Shown here piece after piece: positions 1 to 5,806 of a DNA stretch of 5,896 nucleotides. Positions within the stretch are counted from its first letter, which is position 1. Every line of letters begins with the position of its first letter. Origin of the DNA: JAWLHA01 sp041690535. GTDB taxonomy: Bacteria > Pseudomonadota > Gammaproteobacteria > Thiohalomonadales > Thiohalomonadaceae. The notes beneath the pieces were generated by a model, which was given only the letters and a program-made list of their open reading frames with translations, was not told the DNA's origin and did not search any database. The position numbers were made by a program, and so were the translations under genes. The DNA is taken from the NCBI GenBank assembly GCA_041690535.1, contig JAWLHA010000131.1, positions 1 to 5,896 of the forward strand, written 5' to 3'.

Positions 1-80
1 AAAGCAGGCACGCTGTCAATACATCCCTGTACGCTCGACGGCCGCGTCCATGCGGCCGACGACCTGCTTTCAAGGACTTA
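1..80. repeat. Structured intergenic repeat, left copy (truncated by window start)
   Basis: This stretch matches 5817-5896 at 77 of 80 positions in the same orientation; the mismatches are at 9, 10 and 17, and 21-80 is identical. Its arms pair: 1-8 is complementary to 63-70. The two changes at 9 and 10 remove two pairs that are present in the right copy. Inside are a 4-bp hairpin (20-31) and a 7-bp GC hairpin, CGGCCGC at 39-45 with GCGGCCG at 52-58 around a 6-nt loop. The outer part of the left arm would lie before base 1. No protein is supported here. It looks like a dispersed intergenic palindromic element (REP, BIME or MITE class); the family is not identified. Confidence 0.88.
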
Positions 81-95
81 CATCGCTCTTGAGTG

Positions 96-112
96 AGTAT
101 GCGTTTACCCTG
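96..112. repeat. Outer box of the repeat element, left side
   Basis: AGTATGCGTTTACCCTG recurs with one mismatch, in inverted orientation, at 5763-5779. It lies just outside the left repeat copy, and its counterpart lies just outside the right copy. The bases between the palindrome and this box also begin alike (CATCGCTC here, CGTCGCTC on the other strand at the right end). This suggests that the element is longer than the 90-bp palindrome and ends in a shared box on each side. Confidence 0.6.
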
Positions 113-150
113 CATCGCCCCGCAACCCGGACCGCAATCAGGGTCCATAC

Positions 151-178
151 TTGATACCTAAGGCAACGCTGCTTAATT
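151..178 (+). promoter_or_regulatory. Candidate sigma70-like promoter for the pdh operon (weak)
   Basis: TTGATA at 151-156 matches five of six bases of the -35 consensus. It is followed after 16 bp by TTAATT at 173-178, which matches three of six bases of the -10 consensus, in a locally AT-richer patch of a GC-rich leader. A second possible -35, TTGATC at 242-247, lacks a convincing -10. No PdhR-type ATTGGT/ACCAAT operator is visible. The rest of 81-318 holds only the outer repeat box and small imperfect hairpins. Transcription would give a leader of about 130 nt before the E1 alpha ATG. Confidence 0.28.
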
Positions 179-318
179 CGCCATGCCCGCGAACCCTGCC
201 CTCGAATGCCTTCATCGGGGGCGGGGGCGACGACCGCGGATTTGATCAGCGTTTCCCTAAAGGTTAGCCGGTATCGCCGCGCCCAGAGCGACGGCGCCCT
301 TTGAGCGTTGAGACAGCC

Positions 319-1410
319 ATGCCGAGACGGCCCATCGAGTTGGAGTGCCGGGTGGAGCACCTCTCCATCCTGGACGAGCACGGTCAGGTCGACCCCGACC
401 TGGAGCCGGCGATCCCGGCGGAGACGCTGCTGGCCATGCATCGGGCCATGCTGCTGAGCCGCCGCTTCGATGCGCGACTGTTGATGCTGCAGCGCCAAGG
501 GCGCCTCGGCACCTTCGCGCCGGGGACCGGCCAGGAGGCGGCCCAGATCGGCGCGGTGGCGACCCTGGAGCCCCGGGACTGGGTCCTGCCCACTTACCGC
601 GAGGGGCCGGCCCTGATCTGGCGGGGCACGCCCCTGTGGGGGCTCCTCCTTTACGACGCGGGTTTCAACGAGGGAGGCGCCCCGCCCCAGGGATGGAACA
701 ACCTCCCCATCTCCATCCCGGTGGGCTCCCAGATCCCCCACGCGGTGGGGCTGGCCTACGCCGCCCGCCAGCGGGGCCTCGACGAGGTGGCCCTGGCCTT
801 CTTCGGCGACGGGGCCACCTCCACGGGGGACTTTCACGAGGCGCTCAATTTCGCCGCGGTGTTCGAGACCGCCACGATCTTCCTCTGCCAGAACAACCAG
901 TGGGCCATCTCCGTGCCCCGGGAGCGGCAAACCCGCGCCCGGACCCTGGCGCAGAAGGCCCTCGCCTACGGGGTCCCCGGCCTTCAGGTGGACGGCAACG
1001 ACATCCTGGCCGTGTATGCCGCCACCGCCGAGGCGGTGAACCGCGCCCGTGCCGGCGAGGGACCGACCCTCGTCGAGGCGCTCACCTACCGCATGGGGGT
1101 GCACACCACCGCCGACGACCCCACCCGCTACCGCAAGGAGGAGGAGCTGCGGGAGTGGGAGAAGAAGGATCCCATCAGCCGTTTCCAGAGCTATCTCCAC
1201 GCCAAGGGCCTGTTGGACCAGGCTGCCGTGGCAGCGCTGGAGGAGGAGGTGAAGGCCGAGATCGAGGCGGCCTGGGAGGAGGCCCAGCGGCGCATCGCCG
1301 CGGCAGGCGACCCGCTGCATCTGTTCGAGCACCTCTATGCCGAGGCCCCGCCCTACCTCGCCGAACAGCGAGAGGCCTTCGCCCGCCACCTGAGGGAGCA
1401 GCGTGGCTAA
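319..1410 (+). CDS. pdhA: Pyruvate dehydrogenase E1 component, alpha subunit
   Basis: This is the thiamine-diphosphate-binding half of the E1 alpha2beta2 heterotetramer. With the beta subunit it decarboxylates pyruvate and reductively acetylates the E2 lipoyl arm in the cytoplasm. The 363-residue product is full length for the family. The ThDP/Mg motif runs from GDG at 163-165 to NN at 192-193, the substrate-channel segment YRxG lies near 93-96, and the active-site loop YRMGVHTTADDP at 257-268 includes His262. The loop and the following YRKEEELREWEKKDP resemble Gram-positive PdhA more than branched-chain E1 alpha, but an acetoin or branched-chain 2-oxoacid dehydrogenase cannot be excluded. 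ATG at 319 was chosen because the next residues match the usual family N-terminus; an in-frame TTG at 301 would add six residues. Neither start has a strong Shine-Dalgarno sequence. It is the first gene of the operon, and its end overlaps pdhB by 8 bp. Confidence 0.93.
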   Translation: MPRRPIELECRVEHLSILDEHGQVDPDLEPAIPAETLLAMHRAMLLSRRFDARLLMLQRQGRLGTFAPGTGQEAAQIGAVATLEPRDWVLPTYREGPALIWRGTPLWGLLLYDAGFNEGGAPPQGWNNLPISIPVGSQIPHAVGLAYAARQRGLDEVALAFFGDGATSTGDFHEALNFAAVFETATIFLCQNNQWAISVPRERQTRARTLAQKALAYGVPGLQVDGNDILAVYAATAEAVNRARAGEGPTLVEALTYRMGVHTTADDPTRYRKEEELREWEKKDPISRFQSYLHAKGLLDQAAVAALEEEVKAEIEAAWEEAQRRIAAAGDPLHLFEHLYAEAPPYLAEQREAFARHLREQRG

Positions 1411-2383
1411 GCTCACCATGGTGCAGGCCCTCAACCGGGCGCTCCATCAGGAGATGGCGCGCGACGAGCGGGTCTACGTCCTGGGCGAGGACGTAGGGGT
1501 CGACGGGGGGGTCTTCCGGGTCACCGATCAGCTCTACCAGCGCTACGGGGCCACCCGGGTGATGGACACCCCTTTGGCCGAGGCGGCCATTGTCGCCATG
1601 GGGATCGGCATGGCCATCAACGGCCTCAAGCCGGTGTGCGAGATCCAGTTCTCCGGCTTCAGCTACCTGACCCTGGCGCAAATGGAGAACCACGCCGCCC
1701 GCATGCGCTGGCGCTCCCAGGGGCGATTCACGGTGCCCATGGTGGTGCGCATGCCCTATGGCGGCGGGGTGCGGGCCCTGGAGCACCACTCCGAGAGCAA
1801 GGAGGTCTACTGGGCCCACACCCCGGGGCTGAAGATGGTCATCCCCTCGGGGCCGCGCACTGCACGGGCCCTGCTGGTGGCCGCCATGCGCGACCCCGAT
1901 CCGGTGGTCTTTTACGAGCCGAAGGCCATCTACCGCGCCTTTCGCGAGGAGGTGCCCGAGGAGGAGGAGCTCATGCCCTTGGGGCGGGCCCGGGTGGTGC
2001 GCGAGGGACACCACCTGACCCTCATCAGCTACGGGTCCATGCTGGGGCGCACCCTCGAGGCGGCGGAGCGCCTGGCCGCAGAGGACCAGGCCGAGGCGGA
2101 GGTGATCGATCTGCAGAGCATCGCCCCGCTCGATGATGAGACCTTCGTCCGCTCGGCCCTCAAGACCGGGCGGGTGGTGGTGATCCACGAAGCCCCGCGC
2201 AGCTTCGGCCCCGGGGCCGAGGTGGTGGCGCGGCTGGTGGAGAAGGCGTTTTTCCATCTGGAGACACCGGTGCGCCGGGTGACCGGGTTTGACACCCAGG
2301 TCCCCCTGTTTTCCCGCGAACAGGCCTACCTGCCGGATGTGGCCCGCATACTGGCGGCGGCCCGGCAGGCGTTGCAGGAGTGA
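1403..2383 (+). CDS. pdhB: Pyruvate dehydrogenase E1 component, beta subunit
   Basis: This 326-residue transketolase-like subunit completes the two E1 active sites and contacts the E2 peripheral-subunit-binding domain. Visible motifs are LGEDVG at 27-32, TPLAE at 56-60 whose Glu60 is the expected ThDP aminopyrimidine contact, GGVRALEHHSES at 120-131 in the substrate region, and the C-terminal domain signature IDLQSIAPLD at 235-244. The last has Gln where Arg is common. From memory, the EHHSESKE segment and the closing RVTGFD region resemble haloarchaeal and Gram-positive PdhB. The GTG start overlaps the end of pdhA and is preceded by AGGGAG at 1393-1398; the family N-terminus MAK(L/M)TMVQAL supports it over the ATG at 1418. 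The overlap implies translational coupling, which fits 1:1 subunit stoichiometry. Confidence 0.94.
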   Translation: MAKLTMVQALNRALHQEMARDERVYVLGEDVGVDGGVFRVTDQLYQRYGATRVMDTPLAEAAIVAMGIGMAINGLKPVCEIQFSGFSYLTLAQMENHAARMRWRSQGRFTVPMVVRMPYGGGVRALEHHSESKEVYWAHTPGLKMVIPSGPRTARALLVAAMRDPDPVVFYEPKAIYRAFREEVPEEEELMPLGRARVVREGHHLTLISYGSMLGRTLEAAERLAAEDQAEAEVIDLQSIAPLDDETFVRSALKTGRVVVIHEAPRSFGPGAEVVARLVEKAFFHLETPVRRVTGFDTQVPLFSREQAYLPDVARILAAARQALQE

Positions 2384-2391
2384 GAAGAACA

Positions 2392-3597
2392 ATGAGCAAG
2401 GAGTTTCGTTTGCAGGACCCCGGTGAGGGCATTCACGAGGCCGAAATCCTGGAGATCCGCGTGGCCGAGGGGGAGGAGGTAAAGGAGGGGGATCCCATCC
2501 TGGCGGTGGAGACCGACAAGGCCGCCGTGGAGATCCCCTCCCCCTACGCCGGGACGGTGGAGTCCATCAAGGTGAAGGTGGGGGATACCGCCCGCGTGGG
2601 CGAGGTACTGATGACCTTCCGCAACGGCGAAGCCCCCGCGGTTGTGCCGGAAGAGCCCCCCCCGGCGACTGCGCCGAGGGCGGGGCCGGTCCCCGCCGCC
2701 CCCTCCACCCGCCGACTGGCCCGGGAGCTGGGGGTGGACCTGCGCGCGGTGCCCGCCAGCGGGCCGGGGGGACGGGTCACCGCCGAGGACGTGCGCGCCT
2801 TCGCAGCTGAGGCCAAGGCGGAGCGCGCCCCAAAGAAGCCGGCCGAGGCCGTGCCCCCGCCCGCCGGGGCGTACGACCAGTGGGGGGCGGTGGAGCGGCT
2901 GCCCCTGGTGTCCATCCGCCGTGCCACCGCCCAGCGCACCGCCGAGTCGTGGGCGCAGATCCCCCATGTGATGCACCAGGATATGGCCGACATCACCGCC
3001 CTGGAACGCTTTCGCCGCGCCCACAAGGCGAAGGTGGAGGCTCAGGGGGGGAAGCTGACCCTCACCGTGCTGGTGTTGAAGGCCATCGTCGCAGCGCTGA
3101 AGCAGTTTCCCCGCTTCAATGCCTCCCTCGACCCGGAGAGTCGGGAGATTGTGCTCAAGCGCTACTACAACATCGGGGTGGCGGTGGCCACCGACGATGG
3201 GTTGGTGGTGCCGGTGCTGAAGGAGGCCGACCGCAAGAGCGTGACGGAGATCGCCGTGGAGCTGGCCGCGCTGACTGAGCGCGCCCGCCAAGGCAAGCTG
3301 CAGCCGCAGGAGATGCATGGGGGCACCTTCACCATCACCAACCCGGGGGCCATCGGCGGGACGGTATTCACCCCCATCATCAACTTCCCCGAATCGGCCA
3401 TCATGGGCATGGCCCACTCCCACCTCACCCCGGTGGCCGAGGGCGACCTGGACCGCCACCGCATCACCGCCCGGCTGCTGCTGCCGCTCTGCCTCGCCTT
3501 TGACCACCGCCTGAACGACGGCGCCGAGGCGGCCGCCTTCGTCCGCACCATCGCCGATCTGGTGGCCGATCCGGAGTCGTTTCTGCTGGTCGTGTGA
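2392..3597 (+). CDS. pdhC: Dihydrolipoamide acetyltransferase (E2) of the pyruvate dehydrogenase complex
   Basis: This is the core enzyme that carries acetyl from E1 to CoA on a swinging lipoyl arm. In order, its 401 residues show one lipoyl domain (about 1-77; ETDKAA motif with lipoylated Lys43), a Pro/Ala linker (about 80-103), a peripheral-subunit-binding domain (about 104-137; GPGGRVTAEDV), a second Pro/Ala/Lys linker (about 140-165) and the catalytic domain (about 166-401). The catalytic signature DHRLNDG at 371-377 supplies His372 and Asp376. A single lipoyl domain makes it shorter than many gammaproteobacterial AceF proteins, which carry two or three. ATG at 2392 follows AGGAG (2376-2380) with an 11-nt gap; an in-frame GTG at 2380 overlapping the pdhB stop would add four residues and is less likely. 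Substrate class is inferred from its E1 partners. Confidence 0.94.
   Translation: MSKEFRLQDPGEGIHEAEILEIRVAEGEEVKEGDPILAVETDKAAVEIPSPYAGTVESIKVKVGDTARVGEVLMTFRNGEAPAVVPEEPPPATAPRAGPVPAAPSTRRLARELGVDLRAVPASGPGGRVTAEDVRAFAAEAKAERAPKKPAEAVPPPAGAYDQWGAVERLPLVSIRRATAQRTAESWAQIPHVMHQDMADITALERFRRAHKAKVEAQGGKLTLTVLVLKAIVAALKQFPRFNASLDPESREIVLKRYYNIGVAVATDDGLVVPVLKEADRKSVTEIAVELAALTERARQGKLQPQEMHGGTFTITNPGAIGGTVFTPIINFPESAIMGMAHSHLTPVAEGDLDRHRITARLLLPLCLAFDHRLNDGAEAAAFVRTIADLVADPESFLLVV
2656..2663 (+). other. C8 homopolymer in the E2 linker
   Basis: Eight consecutive C bases encode the Pro-rich linker after the E2 lipoyl domain. The reading frame is intact through it. It is the longest homopolymer I noticed in the coding regions, and a one-base slip here would separate the lipoyl domain from the rest of E2. 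It is recorded as a place sensitive to sequencing error or replication slippage, not as a proven switch. Confidence 0.5.
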
Positions 3598-3689
3598 CTA
3601 CCGACGCAGCCCCGCCACGACCGGGCACTCTGGGGGCGTGCGGCGATATTTCCGTTTATCGGTCCGATGCCGGAGGGGAGGCGCTGATC

Positions 3690-5129
3690 ATGGTCATGGG
3701 CGAATTGCCGGTCCACACCGAGGTGCTGGTGATCGGGGGCGGCCCCGGCGGCTATGCCGCTGCATTTCGCGCTGCCGACCTGGGGCTGGACACCACCCTG
3801 GTGGAGGCCGACCCGCAGCTCGGCGGGGTTTGCCTGCTGCGCGGCTGCATCCCCTCCAAAGCCCTGCTCTCCCTGGCCGATCTGCTGCAGCGCACCCGGG
3901 GGGCCGAACGCATGGGGATCCGCTTCGGGGAGCCTGAGGTGGATTTGGAGGGGGTGCGCGCCTGGAAACAGGGGGTGGTGGACCACCTCTCCGCGGGGGT
4001 GGCCCGGCTTTGCGAGCGGCGGGGGGTGCAGTGGGTCAAGGGGTATGCCCGCTTCGACGGCTCCGGCAAGGTGCGCCTGCAGCACTCCGACCTGGCCGGC
4101 ATCAACTTCAAGCACGCCATCATCGCCACCGGCTCCCGTCCCAAACCGCTGCCGGGGGTCGCCCTGCGCCGCGGTGGGCGCATCATGGACTCCACCGGGG
4201 CACTGGCCCTGGCGGACATCCCCACGCGCCTGCTGGTGGTGGGGGGCGGCTATGTGGGGCTGGAGATGGGCAGCGTCTATGCGGCCCTCGGCAGCCGCGT
4301 GACCCTGGTGCAGCGGCACGAACGGCTCCTGCCTTCCGCCGACGCCGAGCTGGTGGCGCCCCTGGCGCGGCGTCTGGAGGGGCAGTTCGAGGCCATCCAC
4401 TACAACACCCGCGTGCACCACCTCGAAGAGAGGGGGGACGGGGTTCACGCGGGCTTCGAGGGGGAGGGGCGCATCGGCGATGTGGTGTTCGATCGGGTGC
4501 TGGTGGCCACCGGCCGGCAGGTCAACAGTGACGACCTGAACCTCGAGTCCACCCGGGTGCAGTGCAACCCCGACGGTTCTGTCGCCGTGGATGCGCAGCG
4601 GCGTACCACCGACCCCAGCATCTACGCCATCGGCGATGTGGCGGGCGGGCTGCTGCTGGCCCACAAGGCCATGGCCGAGGGCAAGGTGGCCGCGGAGGCC
4701 ATCGCCGGGCGCCCCTCCGCCTTCGAACCCCAGGCGATCCCCGCCGTGGTCTATACCGATCCCCAGGTGGCCTGGTGCGGCCTGACCGAACAGGAGGCCC
4801 GGGCCGCCGGGCGCCCGGTGCGGGTGCTGCGCCTCCCCTGGCGTGTCTCGGGGCGAGCGCTGACCATGGATGCCGCGGAGGGACTCACCAAGGTGCTGGC
4901 CGATCCGGAAAGCGGGCGGGTGCTGGGGGTGGGGGTGGTCGGACGGGACGCGGAATCACTCATCGCCGAGGGGGCACTGGCAGTGGAAATGGGGGCCCTT
5001 GCGACCGACCTGGCCCTCACCATCCACCCCCACCCCACCCTCTCCGAGACCCTCTCGGAGGCAGCGGAGAGTTTCGACGGCCAGCCGACCCACTACCTCG
5101 CCCAGCGTCCCGGGGACGCGCACCGCTGA
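3690..5129 (+). CDS. lpdA: Dihydrolipoamide dehydrogenase (E3)
   Basis: This FAD-dependent pyridine-nucleotide-disulfide oxidoreductase reoxidises dihydrolipoyl-E2 and passes electrons to NAD(P). The 479 residues show the FAD dinucleotide fold GGGPGG at 16-21, the redox disulfide Cys48/Cys53 (GGVCLLRGCIPSK, where GGTCLNVGCIPSK is typical), the coenzyme fold GGGYVGLEMG at 185-194, the second FAD motif with IGDVAGG at 314-320, and the interface base HPHPTLSE with His448 and Glu453. At 208-210 the usual NAD-selecting Glu is replaced by Gln-Arg-His, so coenzyme preference is uncertain. ATG at 3690 has a strong GGAGG (3677-3681) 8 nt upstream. ATG at 3696 is the main alternative. A GTG at 3594 would add 32 residues with no family counterpart. 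The 92-bp gap after E2 could hold separate control, since E3 often serves several complexes, but no clear promoter is seen. Confidence 0.94.
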   Translation: MVMGELPVHTEVLVIGGGPGGYAAAFRAADLGLDTTLVEADPQLGGVCLLRGCIPSKALLSLADLLQRTRGAERMGIRFGEPEVDLEGVRAWKQGVVDHLSAGVARLCERRGVQWVKGYARFDGSGKVRLQHSDLAGINFKHAIIATGSRPKPLPGVALRRGGRIMDSTGALALADIPTRLLVVGGGYVGLEMGSVYAALGSRVTLVQRHERLLPSADAELVAPLARRLEGQFEAIHYNTRVHHLEERGDGVHAGFEGEGRIGDVVFDRVLVATGRQVNSDDLNLESTRVQCNPDGSVAVDAQRRTTDPSIYAIGDVAGGLLLAHKAMAEGKVAAEAIAGRPSAFEPQAIPAVVYTDPQVAWCGLTEQEARAAGRPVRVLRLPWRVSGRALTMDAAEGLTKVLADPESGRVLGVGVVGRDAESLIAEGALAVEMGALATDLALTIHPHPTLSETLSEAAESFDGQPTHYLAQRPGDAHR

Positions 5130-5138
5130 GTCCCCGGG
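5109..5138 (+). terminator. Stem-loop over the E3 stop codon, possible terminator between convergent genes
   Basis: CCCGGGGAC at 5109-5117 is perfectly complementary to GTCCCCGGG at 5130-5138, giving a 9-bp GC-rich stem with a 12-nt loop that contains the last E3 codons and its TGA. It sits at the convergent junction, where a bidirectional terminator would be expected. Neither strand has a T tract after the stem, so it is not a canonical intrinsic terminator. It may instead stabilise the 3' end of the mRNA. Confidence 0.35.
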
Positions 5139-5154
5139 CACGCCCAAACCGTGG

Positions 5155-5616
5155 TCAGTGGTGGATCACCACCGCCTTCATGGTGTTCATGGCGTCGTCA
5201 TAGGTCAGCTCCGGGGGGACCGCCTGACCGCGGGTTCCGCGCTCCGCCCGCGCCACCACGTCGTCGATGGAGAGCATCCCTTCGAGCCTCCCCTCCTGAT
5301 CCACCACCGGCAGGCGCCGCACCCGTTGCGCCCACATGGTCTTCATCGCCAGGCGGACATCGTCACTGCCGTGACAGGTAAAGAACCTGCCGCTGTCGAT
5401 CACCTGCTTGACCGAGAGCTCCCACAAGGGACGGTGGTTGAGGGCCGCCGCCATGGCGACGTCCCGATCGGTGATGATGCCGATGGGGTAGCCGCTGGCA
5501 TCCACCACCGGCAGCGAGCCGATATCGTTGTGCCACATCTGCAAGGCGACCGATTCGAGATTGGCGTCGGAGTCGCACGATTTGATGTCCTTGATCATGA
5601 GATCCCGCACAAGCAT
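5155..5616 (-). CDS. Tandem CBS-domain protein, putative adenine-nucleotide sensor
   Basis: The 153-residue soluble protein consists almost entirely of a CBS pair (Bateman module). The first CBS domain spans about 5-60 with LPVVD at 35-39 and GIITDRD at 46-52. The second spans about 68-122 with LPVVD at 102-106 and GMLSIDD at 113-119. Both G-x-x-T/S-x-x-D ribose-binding motifs are intact (Asp52, Asp119), which fits binding of AMP, ATP or a related ligand; this is family knowledge, not shown here. A tail of about 30 residues follows, ending in Ile-His-His, and I recognise no catalytic domain. The start at 5616 is preceded by AGGGAG (5630-5625) 8 nt upstream. The frame stays open to 5889, but that extension runs through the intergenic region and the repeat and is not family-like. 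The gene converges on E3 with 25 bp between stop codons, so it is not co-transcribed with the pdh genes. Its partner is unknown. Confidence 0.88.
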   Translation of the reverse strand: MLVRDLMIKDIKSCDSDANLESVALQMWHNDIGSLPVVDASGYPIGIITDRDVAMAAALNHRPLWELSVKQVIDSGRFFTCHGSDDVRLAMKTMWAQRVRRLPVVDQEGRLEGMLSIDDVVARAERGTRGQAVPPELTYDDAMNTMKAVVIHH

Positions 5617-5716
5617 GGCGTGAGCTCCCTTGCTGCCTTGAAGGTTTGGCACCGCACGGCTGTTGGCCTCCGGCGCGTGCCCCTTGACCGCCCCATCCCG
5701 AGCGCGAGCTAAGACA

Positions 5717-5744
5717 ACCGTAGTTCCGCCCCCTGCACTGTCAA
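5717..5744 (-). promoter_or_regulatory. Candidate promoter of the CBS-domain gene
   Basis: On the minus strand a perfect -35 TTGACA (5744-5739) is followed after 16 bp by TACGGT (5722-5717), which keeps three of six -10 bases, including the first T, the A and the last T. Transcription would start near 5710, leaving a leader of about 90 nt before the ATG. The remainder of 5617-5806 shows no gene. Confidence 0.4.
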
Positions 5745-5759
5745 CCATTCCGGCAGTGC
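5735..5759. promoter_or_regulatory. Small dyad overlapping the -35 box (possible operator)
   Basis: GCACTG at 5735-5740 and CAGTGC at 5754-5759 form a perfect 6-bp inverted repeat with a 13-nt spacer. The inner edge of one arm overlaps the TTGACA box of the CBS-gene promoter candidate. The half-sites are roughly two helical turns apart, as for many dimeric regulators. A 6-bp dyad in GC-rich DNA can easily arise by chance. Confidence 0.2.
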
Positions 5760-5762
5760 CCC

Positions 5763-5779
5763 CAGGGTGAACGCATACT
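5763..5779. repeat. Outer box of the repeat element, right side
   Basis: CAGGGTGAACGCATACT is the reverse complement of 96-112 with one mismatch. Between this box and the palindrome lie 27 bp, including a 10-bp perfect palindrome CACGGCCGTG (5784-5793); the matching left interval is 15 bp. The shared box in mirrored position argues that it belongs to the repeat element. Confidence 0.6.
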
Positions 5780-5806
5780 AACGCCACGGCCGTGCTGTGA
5801 GCGACG

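Noticed and set aside
129..193. Small hairpins in the leader (GGACC 129-133 with GGTCC 142-146; TTCGC 177-181 with GCGAA 189-193)
   Set aside because: Stems of 5 bp are expected by chance in this composition and match no riboswitch or attenuator I recognise.
70..1434. Long minus-strand open frame of 454 codons opposite E1 alpha
   Set aside because: It is antisense to a clear gene, is low in complexity (Gly, Leu, Arg, His rich) and has no recognisable motifs; such frames are expected opposite GC-rich coding DNA. The same applies to the minus-strand frames at 1175-2392, 2326-3507 and 3165-4664.
345..1496. Plus-strand frame of 383 codons overlapping E1 alpha
   Set aside because: It is a frame-shifted shadow of pdhA rich in Gly, Pro and Arg; the in-frame gene has the full set of E1 motifs.
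3594..3689. 32-residue N-terminal extension of E3 from GTG 3594
   Set aside because: It resembles neither a lipoyl domain nor a targeting sequence, and ATG 3690 has a much better ribosome binding site.
4562..5712. Plus-strand frames through the end of E3 and across the CBS gene
   Set aside because: Composition is shadow-like, and they overlap E3 and the minus-strand CBS gene, which both carry family motifs.
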